The notes under the pieces are model-generated. The model was not told the DNA's origin. It did not search any database and saw nothing but the letters and a program-made list of their open reading frames with translations. From JAEUIV01 sp033763795 (lineage in GTDB: Bacteria > Planctomycetota > Phycisphaerae > Phycisphaerales > UBA1924), in contig JANRJV010000063.1 of the NCBI GenBank assembly GCA_033763795.1, positions 5,031 to 69,030 of the forward strand: a DNA stretch of 64,000 nt, given 5' to 3'. Each line of letters begins with the position of its first letter. Position 1 is the first letter of the stretch. A program made the position numbers and the translations under genes. Below, piece by piece: positions 26,139-34,784 of the stretch.

Positions 26139-29100
26139 TGAAACAGCGCCTGGGCAACTTCGAGCTTCTCGAGCAGATCGACCCGGGCGGATACACCATC
26201 GTCTGGCGCGCGGTGGAGCACATGGGCCACGGGATCACGCGCCCCGCGGCCGTCAAGATCCTGCAGAACTGGAACGCGGCGGACCCCGAGAAGCTGCAGG
26301 AGCTGCGCAACGAGGTCGGCGTCCTGGCCGAGCTCGGCACGTGCCCCAACATCGTCACGATCTACGCCTTCGACGTCGACCCGGACCTGGGCCCGTGGAT
26401 CGCGATGGAGCTGGGCGGGCGGAACCTCCGCCACTACATAGGCGAGGAGCCCTCGCCCGTCGACACAGTGCGGCAGCTCATGCGCGACTCGCTCCGCGCC
26501 CTGCACGCCGTCCACAGCGCCAAGCCCCAGATCCTGCACCGCGACCTCAAGCCCAACAACATCCTGGCCACCGAGTTCGGCTCGTGGAAGCTCGCTGACT
26601 TCGGGCTCGCCAAGCGCGGCGAGGGCGACAGCACGCTGAACGTCCTGACGGTGCAGTACACCGCGCCGGAGCTCCTGGACGGCACGCTCGGGCCCGAGTG
26701 CCCGGCGACGGACCTGTACTCGCTGGGGCTGGTGATCTACGAGTTCGCGCTGGGGCGCAGGCTCTACCGCGCGCAGTTCCCCTCGGTCTTCGACCCCTTC
26801 GCCGACGCCGACGCCAAGGGCGGGGACGATCGGCCCAAGTGGATGTACTGGCACACGTCGCGGCAGATGACGCTGAAGCCGCTGGTCGACCTGCTGCCCG
26901 ATTTCCCCAAGGACATCTCGGACCTGGTGGCGGCGATGACGGCCAAGCCGGTCGACGAGCGCATCCAGACCGCCGCGGAGGCGCTGAGCCGGCTGGGCGA
27001 GGCGAGCGGCTCGCCGCGCCGCGCCGCCGCCGCCGCGCCGCTCGAAGAGACGGTGGTGAAGAAGAAGCGCAGCTTCCCGATCGCCTGGGTCGCGCTGCCG
27101 CTGCTGGCGCTGGCGGTGCTGGCGATCGGCGGCTGGGTGGTCGTCGAGATCCTGTCGCGCCCGTCGATCGAGCTCGCCAGCGAGGGCAAGTTCAAGTCCA
27201 ACGCGCCGACGGTGAACGTGACGGGCCGCATCAACCGCTTCCCCAAGGGGGGCACCGCGATCATCGCCACGGGCGACGGCGGGCGGCACCCCGTCGTCGT
27301 CGACAGCACCGGGAAGTTCACCTCCGAGGTGCGCGTCGACAAGGTGGGCCGCGTGACCGGCGACCTGCGCGTCACCGTCGGGAACGTGCGCGTGCTGACG
27401 CGGCTGATCGAGCTGGAGCGCCAGCCGCCGGCGTCGGTGCGCATGTCGCTGATCCCCGAGCCGAACGCCGAGGCCGCGACGATCACCATCACGCCCAGCG
27501 GCGCGCCCGACCCCATCGTCGTCAAGACCGGGGCCGACGGGAAGGCGGACGTGGAGGTGCCCTACGGCCGGTTCGACATCAAGATCGAGCACCCGCGTTT
27601 CGAGCCCTTCGAGCGCGCCGCCGAGACCGGCGCCGACCCGGAACGGACCAGCCGGCCCCGCCTGCGCCCGCTCTCGGAGCAGGCCCTGGCGCAGAAGCGT
27701 CAGCAGCTGCTGAGCGATCTCAACAACCTGGCGGAGCGCGCCGCGGCGGGCGACCCTGAGGCCGTCGCGCAGCTCGAGGCCGTGCAGCAGCAGCTCGCGG
27801 CGCTCGACGGCGGGTCGGACACCGAGCAGTCGCGCCGGACGCGCTCGCTCGTGGCGGACGTGGTCGACACGGCGCGCCGGGCCGCGGCGGGCGACGAGCG
27901 CGCCGCCGAGCGCCTCCGCACCCTCCGGGGAGAGATCGAGGACACGGCCCGGGGCGTGCAGGCCGCTCAGGGGAGCGAGAAGCGCCAGCGACTCATGAAC
28001 GAGCTGCGGGAGCTCTCGGATCGGGCTGCGGCGGGCGACCCCGCCGCGCTCGCCCGGCTCAAGCAGGTGACGGCTGAGCTGCGCGAGCTCGACGCGGAGG
28101 AAGGCGTCGACCCCGCGGAAGCGGCCCAGCGCTCGCGGATGCTCGCCGAGATGACCTCTCTGGCGGAGCGCGCCGCCCGAGGCGATCAGCAGGCCGCGGC
28201 GGCGCTGCGCTCCACGCGGCAGCAGTTCGAGCAGCTGGGGGCTCCCGCGGCGGTCGGTGGCCCGTCGGCGCGCCGTCAACAGCTGACGGCGGAGCTGGAG
28301 GAAGCGGTCCGCGCCGCGGCGCGCGGGGACCCGCAGGCCGCCGCCCGCGTGCGCGAGCTCACGCAGAAGCTGCAGGATCTCGACCGTGACGAGCGCGTGC
28401 CTGCCCGTGTGGCCCGCGAGCGCGCCCAGAAGCTCGCCGAGATGGCCGACCTCGCGACCCGCGCCGCCAGCGGGGACATCAACGCCGCCCGCCGGCTCCA
28501 GCCCATGATGGACCAGTTCAAGGGCGAGTCGCAGCAGGCGGGCGCCGAGCCCAGGCCCCGCTGCAAGGAGGTGGAAGACCGCCGCGCCGCCCTGGTGCGC
28601 GAGCTGGGCGAGCTCACGGCCCGCGGCCTGACCAACGACCCCGCCGCCGTCGAGCGCATGAAGAAGATCCGCAGCGAGCTCCAGGCGATCGAGCTGGCCG
28701 AGGGCGCCCCGACGACCGAGGTCGCGCGCCGCCGGACGGAGCTGCTGGGCCAGCTCGCCGCGCTGACGGAGCTGGCCGCCAGCGGCGACCCCGAGGCCGC
28801 GGCCCAGATCAAGGCCATCCAGAAAGAGCTCGCCGTGCTCACGGCGATCGAGTCGTCCGACGGGTCGGCGGAGAACTTCGCCGCCGTCGTCTCGCAGATG
28901 ATCGGCGGCGCCCCGTCGCTCGACCTGCTCGACCGCGCCACGCTGCTCAAGCTCTCGGAAGAGCAGTTCCGCGCCTTCATCGAGGTGGTCGTCCCGCGCG
29001 GGGCGCTGGACGTCGAGACCGTCCCGAACCTCAAGCGGCTCCGCGTGCGCGGCTCCGTCCTGCACGACAGCGAGCTCGTGCTGCTGATGGCCCGCCTCGA

Positions 29101-29446
29101 TCCCGCCATGCCGCGACTCATGCTGGAGGTGCGGACGGACGCGTGGGCGCTGGTCCGCCGCCTGACCGACCGGCTGCTGGACGAGGGGTACGCGGGCGTG
29201 CGCGTGCACCCGTTCATCTTCCCGGTCGAGAAGCTCCTGCTCGTCCAGTTTCGCCGGCAGGCGGGCCGCGACGCGGAAGACGCCGTGCGGACCATCGCCG
29301 AGGAGTACCTCGTCGACAAGACGCTGCTGATTGTGCAGGGCTTCGACAGCGAGCCCCCGCGCTCGCCCAAGGCTCCGTCGAGCGAGCCGGGCCAGGCGCA
29401 GACCTCGGCGTCGGCCGCGGAGATCAAGCCGCCGAGCGGCCGCTGA
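26138..29446 (+). CDS. Membrane Ser/Thr protein kinase with eight ~40-residue helical repeats
   Basis: 1102 residues. The N-terminal kinase domain (about 6-285) keeps the catalytic lysine (AAVKILQ), HRDLKPNN, DFGLAK and the APE motif, but its Gly loop is degenerate (IDPGGYTIVW). A membrane helix follows near residue 315 (FPIAWVALPLLALAVLAIGGWVVVEIL), then an Ig/CarboxypepD-like beta region. Residues about 520-902 hold eight related repeats built on LLxELxxLAxRAAxGDPxAxxxLxxxxxxL. The last 190 residues form an unrecognised domain. It shares the tad operon, starting one base into the FHA gene's stop. The start ATG at 26138 excludes a long out-of-family upstream extension. Confidence 0.87.
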   Translation: MKQRLGNFELLEQIDPGGYTIVWRAVEHMGHGITRPAAVKILQNWNAADPEKLQELRNEVGVLAELGTCPNIVTIYAFDVDPDLGPWIAMELGGRNLRHYIGEEPSPVDTVRQLMRDSLRALHAVHSAKPQILHRDLKPNNILATEFGSWKLADFGLAKRGEGDSTLNVLTVQYTAPELLDGTLGPECPATDLYSLGLVIYEFALGRRLYRAQFPSVFDPFADADAKGGDDRPKWMYWHTSRQMTLKPLVDLLPDFPKDISDLVAAMTAKPVDERIQTAAEALSRLGEASGSPRRAAAAAPLEETVVKKKRSFPIAWVALPLLALAVLAIGGWVVVEILSRPSIELASEGKFKSNAPTVNVTGRINRFPKGGTAIIATGDGGRHPVVVDSTGKFTSEVRVDKVGRVTGDLRVTVGNVRVLTRLIELERQPPASVRMSLIPEPNAEAATITITPSGAPDPIVVKTGADGKADVEVPYGRFDIKIEHPRFEPFERAAETGADPERTSRPRLRPLSEQALAQKRQQLLSDLNNLAERAAAGDPEAVAQLEAVQQQLAALDGGSDTEQSRRTRSLVADVVDTARRAAAGDERAAERLRTLRGEIEDTARGVQAAQGSEKRQRLMNELRELSDRAAAGDPAALARLKQVTAELRELDAEEGVDPAEAAQRSRMLAEMTSLAERAARGDQQAAAALRSTRQQFEQLGAPAAVGGPSARRQQLTAELEEAVRAAARGDPQAAARVRELTQKLQDLDRDERVPARVARERAQKLAEMADLATRAASGDINAARRLQPMMDQFKGESQQAGAEPRPRCKEVEDRRAALVRELGELTARGLTNDPAAVERMKKIRSELQAIELAEGAPTTEVARRRTELLGQLAALTELAASGDPEAAAQIKAIQKELAVLTAIESSDGSAENFAAVVSQMIGGAPSLDLLDRATLLKLSEEQFRAFIEVVVPRGALDVETVPNLKRLRVRGSVLHDSELVLLMARLDPAMPRLMLEVRTDAWALVRRLTDRLLDEGYAGVRVHPFIFPVEKLLLVQFRRQAGRDAEDAVRTIAEEYLVDKTLLIVQGFDSEPPRSPKAPSSEPGQAQTSASAAEIKPPSGR

Positions 29447-29461
29447 AGCCTCCGAGCCCGT

Positions 29462-30022
29462 TCAATCGCCCAGCCCCAGCGCTTCCTTGACGTCGTCGTC
29501 GAGCGTCTCGCCCAGCCCGTCGTCGTACCAGCCGGTGATCTCGCCCCGCTCGAGCATGTCCTGCGTGTGCACGAACGGGAAGCCCTGCCAGGTCCAGGAG
29601 GGGCGCAGCACCGTCCCATAGCGGCGGAAGGTGCCCTGCCTCTCGAGAATGTTGTAAGGCGAGTCGACCCTGTACGCGGACTCCGCCTCGCCCACGACGG
29701 CGGTCTGCGGAAAATCCCCGAAGCCGTCGAGCCCCGCGGGGAAGGCGTTGGGGAACGGCGGCAGCTCGGGGGCATCCACGTCCGGAGCGTCCGACCACCA
29801 CGCGTCCCACGCGGAAAGGTCGAGGAACGTCGAGGTCTTGGCGAAGGTGCTGCGGTGCGCCTCGGCGCGGGTCCGGTGCTCCCACATCCAGTACTGCCAC
29901 ATGGCCGGCGCGATGAACAGCAGCAGCGCGAGGATCATCATCACGAGCATCGCCTCGGTGATGACGACGCCGCGCCGCTGGCGCCCGCGTTCAGTGATGG
30001 CTGAGGTGGTGGATGAGGGCAT
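29462..30022 (-). CDS. TadE-like pseudopilin
   Basis: This 186-residue protein has a prepilin-type N-terminus: a basic leader ending RRG, then VVITEAMLVMMILALLLFIAPAM with Glu at +5 of the presumed cleavage site. This fits a minor pilin of the TadE class processed by the CpaA peptidase encoded upstream. The rest is a Trp- and Asp-rich globular region with no family I recognise. It overlaps the 3' end of the TadG-like gene by 32 bases and ends 15 bases from the convergent kinase gene. Confidence 0.7.
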   Translation of the reverse strand: MPSSTTSAITERGRQRRGVVITEAMLVMMILALLLFIAPAMWQYWMWEHRTRAEAHRSTFAKTSTFLDLSAWDAWWSDAPDVDAPELPPFPNAFPAGLDGFGDFPQTAVVGEAESAYRVDSPYNILERQGTFRRYGTVLRPSWTWQGFPFVHTQDMLERGEITGWYDDGLGETLDDDVKEALGLGD

Positions 30023-31274
30023 GGTAAGGCTCCGGCACTCCGCCCGCGACGATGGCTTCGCGCATCGCGTCGTCGTTCTCGAAAGCTTCGTTGAGCAGGT
30101 CGCCGCGCGTCAGACGGGGCTGCCACTGCCAACCCCACGTGGTCCAGACGCGGAAGGGCCAGGGGAGCGGGATGCCCGTTGACGCGAGACGTTCGTCGAT
30201 GCCGTTGCACGTTTCCGCCTGAGCGTACGCGACGACGGTGTTCGAAGGGCTGACCGCGTGGCTGAACAGGCCCGAGGCCATGAACGACGGGCCGGCGACG
30301 TCCTCCGCCGCCGCGACGGCGACGACCGTGAACTTCTCGCGTCCCTCGTCCGCCGGGCTCAGCTCGAGCGGCCCCAGCTGCGATTCCAGCACGTAGTGGT
30401 CGCCCCCGTGCACCGCGGCCATGATCGCGAGCGTTGCGAGCGTGGTGATGTTCCACATCATGTTCGCCCGGCCCACGGAGTTGAAGCTGTTGAAATCCGC
30501 ATCGCCCGGCAGGTTGTTGTCCGACAGCACCCAGCGGAGCATCACCACGGGCAGGAACGAGAGGAAGTCCCCGCCGCGCACCGGCGCGCGGACAAGCCCG
30601 TCGCCGTCCCCGGGCCTGGCGACCCAGAGCCGCACGCCGTACTGCTGCTCGTATGCCTGGCGCTGGGTCTCGATCGCGTCGTAGGTCGCGTCGAAGAGCT
30701 CGTTCTGGAAGCGGTGGATCTCGCTGATGCGGTCGGGGAACGTGTTGGAGAAGACCGCCTCGAACGCGTCGGGGGCCGAGTCAGCGACGAACTGCGCGTA
30801 GCTGGGGATCTCGGCGGCCACGCGCGCGACCGCGGCGATGATGCACGGGATGTTGAAGGGCGGCGGGGCGCACCCGATGGCGCGCACGATCTCGACCGCC
30901 CACCAGATGGGCACGCCGATCGTCACCGCGACGACCCCGGACGCCGCGGCCTGAGCCGTGGTGTTGCGCAGGATCATCATGTTCGTGCCCGTCATCAGGT
31001 TGACGCAGCGGCTGGTCCACGTCGCCGCGGAATACGCCATCGCGTCGGCCGCCGTCTGGACCTGCATCTTCCGCGTGGTCACGAGGCCAACGTTCCAAAC
31101 GAGCGCCGCGCTGCAGTAGAACAGGATGCCGATCAGCAGGAAGAAGATGCCGATGTCGCCTCGGTCGGAGCGGTGCAGCCGGAGCAGCGGCCTCCCCACG
31201 CCGCGCGAGAGCGCCGGGCCCGAGGAGCGTTCCTCGGCGGCGAGCGCGAGCAATCGGGGGCCCGGGCCTCTCAT
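29991..31274 (-). CDS. TadG-like pilus assembly protein
   Basis: 427 residues. Near the N-terminus is the TadG-type membrane helix and signature (RGDIGIFFLLIGILFYCSAALVWNVG...KMQVQTAADAMAYSAA). A large, probably extracytoplasmic domain follows, with a further hydrophobic stretch around TTAQAAASGVVAVTIGVPIWWAVEIV. TadG proteins are thought to anchor or regulate the Flp pilus. The ATG at 31274 overlaps the TGA of the preceding TadE gene, which fixes the start. No von Willebrand A domain, present in some TadG proteins, is obvious. Confidence 0.78.
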   Translation of the reverse strand: MRGPGPRLLALAAEERSSGPALSRGVGRPLLRLHRSDRGDIGIFFLLIGILFYCSAALVWNVGLVTTRKMQVQTAADAMAYSAATWTSRCVNLMTGTNMMILRNTTAQAAASGVVAVTIGVPIWWAVEIVRAIGCAPPPFNIPCIIAAVARVAAEIPSYAQFVADSAPDAFEAVFSNTFPDRISEIHRFQNELFDATYDAIETQRQAYEQQYGVRLWVARPGDGDGLVRAPVRGGDFLSFLPVVMLRWVLSDNNLPGDADFNSFNSVGRANMMWNITTLATLAIMAAVHGGDHYVLESQLGPLELSPADEGREKFTVVAVAAAEDVAGPSFMASGLFSHAVSPSNTVVAYAQAETCNGIDERLASTGIPLPWPFRVWTTWGWQWQPRLTRGDLLNEAFENDDAMREAIVAGGVPEPYHALIHHLSHH

Positions 31275-32170
31275 AGCAGCGGCAGCCCTCCCGCGAGGGC
31301 CGCGGGGCTCGAGATCCGACCGCCCGTCGACTGCAGTCTCACGGTCTGGCGGATCGGGAACGCACGCCCGGGAAGGCCCGACCGCGCGGGAACGGTCGCC
31401 CACGGCACGAGGTTGATCCCCGGGAAGATGATGTAGTAATCGTACGAGACGCGCACCTCCACCTCCTTGGGAGCGAAGAGGTTCGGCAGATCAAAGAAGA
31501 ATAGATCGGCGGGAGGATACGAGCTCGAGTAGCTGACGCTCGCGCCCTCGAGCGTGTACGCCTTGCGCAGGCCCGCCGAGCGGGAGCCGTGCGGCCGGCC
31601 GGCGCGCGAAACGATGTCGTTCATCACGCTGGCTGAAGGGTCGTACCCCAGGTTCCGCGGCGACTGCGGCGAGATCGGGCTGAGCACGAGGCGCACCGCG
31701 TCGACGATCCGCTGAGGCTCGTTCTCGAAGTCCTCCTCGATGCCGATGACGCCGTCGCGGTCAAGCGTCACGCACCCCGTCCGCGCTCCGACAAACGCGG
31801 CGTAGCGGACGACCAGCGACGCCGCCGCCAGCATCGCCACCTGCACGATGCAGACCATGATCAGCAGCACCAGCGGGAAGACCAGCGTGAACTCGACCAT
31901 CACCGTCCCCCGCGCGCAGCCGCCCAGCTCGCGCGCCGCCCGCGCCGCCCCGAGGCCCTCCAGCAGCAGCCGCGAGCCGGATATCGAGAGCGCCGCGATG
32001 GTCAGCGCCGCCCCCAGCAGGAAGACCAGCCCCCCCGCCGTGACCGGCATCGTCAGCGCTTGCGCCACTTCCTCGTTGAAACGCATGGCGTAGACGCCCA
32101 GCGCCGCCGCCGCCAGGCCGCCCGCGAAGCGGCCCCATCGGATCCGGCGCCGGCGGGGAGTCGAGTTCAC
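31271..32170 (-). CDS. TadE-family pilus protein
   Basis: 299 residues. Two N-terminal membrane helices come first (about residues 12-60), then a TadE signature ARGTVMVEFTLVFPLVLLIMVCIVQVAMLA with Glu five residues after the Gly. This puts an extra membrane hairpin in front of the usual pseudopilin domain. The C-terminal 170 residues are a beta-rich region. The GTG start overlaps the peptidase stop (GTGA). Confidence 0.82.
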   Translation of the reverse strand: MNSTPRRRRIRWGRFAGGLAAAALGVYAMRFNEEVAQALTMPVTAGGLVFLLGAALTIAALSISGSRLLLEGLGAARAARELGGCARGTVMVEFTLVFPLVLLIMVCIVQVAMLAAASLVVRYAAFVGARTGCVTLDRDGVIGIEEDFENEPQRIVDAVRLVLSPISPQSPRNLGYDPSASVMNDIVSRAGRPHGSRSAGLRKAYTLEGASVSYSSSYPPADLFFFDLPNLFAPKEVEVRVSYDYYIIFPGINLVPWATVPARSGLPGRAFPIRQTVRLQSTGGRISSPAALAGGLPLL

Positions 32171-32946
32171 TCGCCACCTCCCAGCGCCACGCGTAGCAGC
32201 AGGTCGTGCACCTGCACGAAGTGCGCGGACACCATGCCCAGGAGCAAAGACAGGCCGAACGGCGCCTCGGACCTCTGGAAGGGGTAGACCTCCGTGATCC
32301 CCCGCCGCGTCCCGGCGACGGTCATCAGGTTGAGCGCCACGACCTGGACTCTGGCGATCAGCTCGCCCCGCAGGCCCCAGTTCACGACCCCGACGATCGC
32401 GGCGATGATCAGCGTGTTCAGCAGCACGGGCATCACCTGCGTGAACCCGATCAGTACGCCCAGCGCGCCCAGCAGCTTCACGTCGCCGCCGCCCAGCCCC
32501 CGCGCCATGAAGCTGATGATGCCCACCGCGGCGGTGAGCGCCAGCCCGCCCGCGGCCTCGCCCGCCCCGGGCCCGCCCAGCCAGCGCAGCGGGACGTCGA
32601 GCCCCAGCCCGGCGAAGATCGGTGCGATCACGAGGTTCAGCGCCACGCCGATCAGCAGCGCCGGATAGGTCAGAACGTTGGGGATGCGGCGCGTGGCGGC
32701 GTCGAGCCACGCCCCGACCACGAGCACGCCATAGCAAAGCACGATCAGGAAGAGTCCCTGATCGTGCATCGAGAGTGCGATCTGGAGAGCGGACGCGACC
32801 ACCGCCGCGGCGCTCACACCGACGATCCAGTACCCGATCCACGCCCGGCCTGCGCCGGCTCGGGGTGGAGGCTGGTCCTGGGCCGTGACGGCGTCGCTCA
32901 CGGCGCGGGGTTCGGCGCCATGCTCCGTCTGGGAGCCGGACATCAA
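32167..32946 (-). CDS. cpaA: Prepilin peptidase CpaA/TadV
   Basis: This 259-residue polytopic aspartic protease of the type IV prepilin peptidase family cleaves Flp and TadE-type prepilins. The two catalytic aspartates are seen in LDAATRRIPN and in GGGDVKLLGALG (GxGD-like motif). The N-terminal 35 residues are polar and Pro-rich, then about six membrane helices. It lies between the pilin genes and the TadE gene, as expected for its substrates. Confidence 0.9.
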   Translation of the reverse strand: MMSGSQTEHGAEPRAVSDAVTAQDQPPPRAGAGRAWIGYWIVGVSAAAVVASALQIALSMHDQGLFLIVLCYGVLVVGAWLDAATRRIPNVLTYPALLIGVALNLVIAPIFAGLGLDVPLRWLGGPGAGEAAGGLALTAAVGIISFMARGLGGGDVKLLGALGVLIGFTQVMPVLLNTLIIAAIVGVVNWGLRGELIARVQVVALNLMTVAGTRRGITEVYPFQRSEAPFGLSLLLGMVSAHFVQVHDLLLRVALGGGE

Positions 32947-33020
32947 CGTCCCTCAGAGGTGAGCGCGAGCCGGGAGCCGGCGAGCCCCCGCGATCTCAGG
33001 CCACGCTCCAAGCAAGGCGA

Positions 33021-33245
33021 TTACGGGCCGAGGTTGTTCCGCTCGCCTTCGAGCAGGCCGGTCTGTTCTTCGGCGGCCGTCTGGTTCTGGCCCATGCGAC
33101 CCACCGCCCAGCGGGCGAACAGGAAGATGCCGATCAGGATGATCAGGCCCACGATGATCAGGAGGATCCACTCGACCGTGTTCGGGCCGGTTTCGTCCTC
33201 GTGGAGCCGTACAAAGAACTTACGCGTCTTGTTCAACATGGCCAT
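33021..33245 (-). CDS. Flp-type pilin
   Basis: 74 residues. A charged leader ends in DETG, followed by PNTVEWILLIIVGLIILIGIFLFARW, matching the Flp layout of Gly, then Glu at +5 and an aromatic at +6. A proline at +1 is unusual for Flp prepilins. The C-terminus is short and polar, as in the major subunit of Tad pili. It stands alone with AT-containing spacers on both sides, fitting high expression. Confidence 0.82.
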   Translation of the reverse strand: MAMLNKTRKFFVRLHEDETGPNTVEWILLIIVGLIILIGIFLFARWAVGRMGQNQTAAEEQTGLLEGERNNLGP

Positions 33246-33308
33246 CCACTCCCTAATAGATCGGCCCCCTTGATCGGCGGGCCCGCTTCTCAGACTCTAC
33301 AGTATCGA

Positions 33309-33497
33309 TTACGGGAAAGGTAGCGCGAGATAAAACGCGATCCTGTAAAAGTACAGGTACATCTGCTCCAGCAGATAGGGCATGGTCATCGCCAGCGGCA
33401 GGATGATCAGCCCCGCCAGCAACAGGTACTCCATGATCATCTGCCCCGACTCGTCGCCGGGCAGTTCGCGCAACTCTCGCGTCTCGCTCGCGTGCAT
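33309..33497 (-). CDS. Second Flp-type pilin
   Basis: 62 residues from the ATG at 33497. A leader ends in DESG, then QMIMEYLLLAGLIILPLAMTMPYLLEQMYLYFYRIAFYLALPFP. Glu at +5 and Tyr at +6 follow the Flp rule exactly. The C-terminus is entirely hydrophobic and aromatic, unlike the polar tail of the neighbouring pilin, so it may be a minor subunit or initiate the pilus. It begins 11 bases after the CpaF stop. Confidence 0.75.
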   Translation of the reverse strand: MHASETRELRELPGDESGQMIMEYLLLAGLIILPLAMTMPYLLEQMYLYFYRIAFYLALPFP

Positions 33498-33508
33498 GGG
33501 CGGAATCC

Positions 33509-34666
33509 CTAGAGCCCGAACACCTGCTTCGTCAGGTTCACTTTGTCCAGCAGCCCCAGCCACTTGAGATCCTTGGCCATTGTGGGCCGCTCCCCGGTCC
33601 AGCGCAGCGTCGGCTCCTCAGCCGACGTATCGAGGTTAAAGATGTCCCGGACCTTGTAGGTGCCGCTGGGCTCGTCGAACTCGACCTCGCTCAGGTGCGT
33701 GACCAGGCGGCGGCCCGAGTGCAGCCGCGACGTCTGGATGAACAGGTCGACCGCCAGGGCGATCTGCCGCCGCAGCGCGATCATCGGGAGCCCCAGGTCC
33801 GCCATCAGGCACATGGTCTCCAGCCGGCCGCAGGCCTGCGAGGGGTTGTCGGCATGCAGCGTGGCCAGCGAGCCGCGGTGCCCCGAGGTCATGGCCTGCA
33901 CCATGTCCAGGGCCTCGCCCCGGCGCACCTCGCCCACCACGATCCGGTCGGGCCGCATGCGCAGCGACGCCACGAACAGGTCGCGGACGGTGATGGCCCC
34001 TTTCCCGTACGCGTCGGCGGGCCGCGCCTCCAGCTGCACCACGTGCTGCTTCTGGATCTGCAGCTCGCGCGTGTCCTCGATGACGACCACGCGGTCGGAA
34101 TCCGAGAACGCCGTCGAGATGATGTTGAGCAGCGTCGTCTTGCCCGAGCCTGTGCCGCCGCTCACCACGATGTTCAGCGCGGCCTCCACCGCGATGAGCA
34201 CGAACTCCAGCGCCTCCGCGGTGATCGCGTTCCGCTTGAGGAGGAACTCGGGCGTCACCGCCGAGCGGCTGAACCTGCGGATATTGACCGAAGTCCCCGC
34301 CCCCGAGATCGGCTCCAGGATGATGCAGACGCGCGAGCCGTCGGGCAGGCGCCCGTCGAGGATCGGCTCCTTCTCCGTGATCGTCTTGCCCACGAACTGG
34401 GCGATGTTGTTCGCCGCGGCGCGGAGCTCGGCTTCGCTCTGGAAACGGGCCTCCGTGCGCACGACCTTGCCGCCCCGCTCGATGTAGATCTGGTCGTGAC
34501 CGTTGACCATGACCTCCGAGACGGTCTCGTCATCCAGAAACTGGACGAGCGGCCCCAGGAAATACCGGATGCCCGCCTGGTACGCCTGCCGCGCCCCGGA
34601 CTCGCGGGGCTGAGACGGTGCGGCGACGCCGTTGCTGGCGACCGAGGGCGCTGGGTTCGCGGACAT
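33509..34666 (-). CDS. cpaF: Tad pilus ATPase CpaF, second copy without FHA domain
   Basis: This 385-residue secretion ATPase of the CpaF/TadA family has SEVMVNGHDQIYIERGGKV, Walker A GGTGSGKTT, VVIEDTRELQI, MRPDRIVVGEVRRGEALD and HRGSLATLHA. It is distinct from the FHA-bearing copy 11 kb upstream and lacks its N-terminal 200 residues. The ATG at 34666 has GGAGG 5 bases upstream; a longer in-frame start would invade the promoter of the divergent secretin. It heads the minus-strand pilin operon. Confidence 0.93.
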   Translation of the reverse strand: MSANPAPSVASNGVAAPSQPRESGARQAYQAGIRYFLGPLVQFLDDETVSEVMVNGHDQIYIERGGKVVRTEARFQSEAELRAAANNIAQFVGKTITEKEPILDGRLPDGSRVCIILEPISGAGTSVNIRRFSRSAVTPEFLLKRNAITAEALEFVLIAVEAALNIVVSGGTGSGKTTLLNIISTAFSDSDRVVVIEDTRELQIQKQHVVQLEARPADAYGKGAITVRDLFVASLRMRPDRIVVGEVRRGEALDMVQAMTSGHRGSLATLHADNPSQACGRLETMCLMADLGLPMIALRRQIALAVDLFIQTSRLHSGRRLVTHLSEVEFDEPSGTYKVRDIFNLDTSAEEPTLRWTGERPTMAKDLKWLGLLDKVNLTKQVFGL

Positions 34667-34748
34667 CACACCTCCGGCACGGACGACTTGGCACGGAGTA
34701 TCGCATGATCCGAGTCCCGGCGAAAGCCCCGGCCCGCCGCTTGCCTGC

Positions 34749-34777
34749 TTGAAGCCTTCCCGGGCAACCGGTAGCGT
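34749..34777 (+). promoter_or_regulatory. Promoter of the secretin gene
   Basis: TTGAAG (34749-34754), a 17-bp spacer and TAGCGT (34772-34777). The GTG start codon follows 7 bases after the -10 box, so the mRNA would begin at or next to the start codon (leaderless). Confidence 0.5.
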
Positions 34778-34784
34778 TAGCCCC

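Noticed and set aside
25748..29209. A minus-strand open frame of 1153 codons opposite the FHA protein and kinase genes
   Set aside because: Low-complexity Arg/His/Leu antisense of two well-supported genes; no motif, start or ribosome binding site.
20681..34784. A dif-like XerCD site near the skew change
   Set aside because: I looked through the intergenic gaps in this stretch and saw no convincing 28-bp dif-like sequence; the planctomycete consensus is not known to me.
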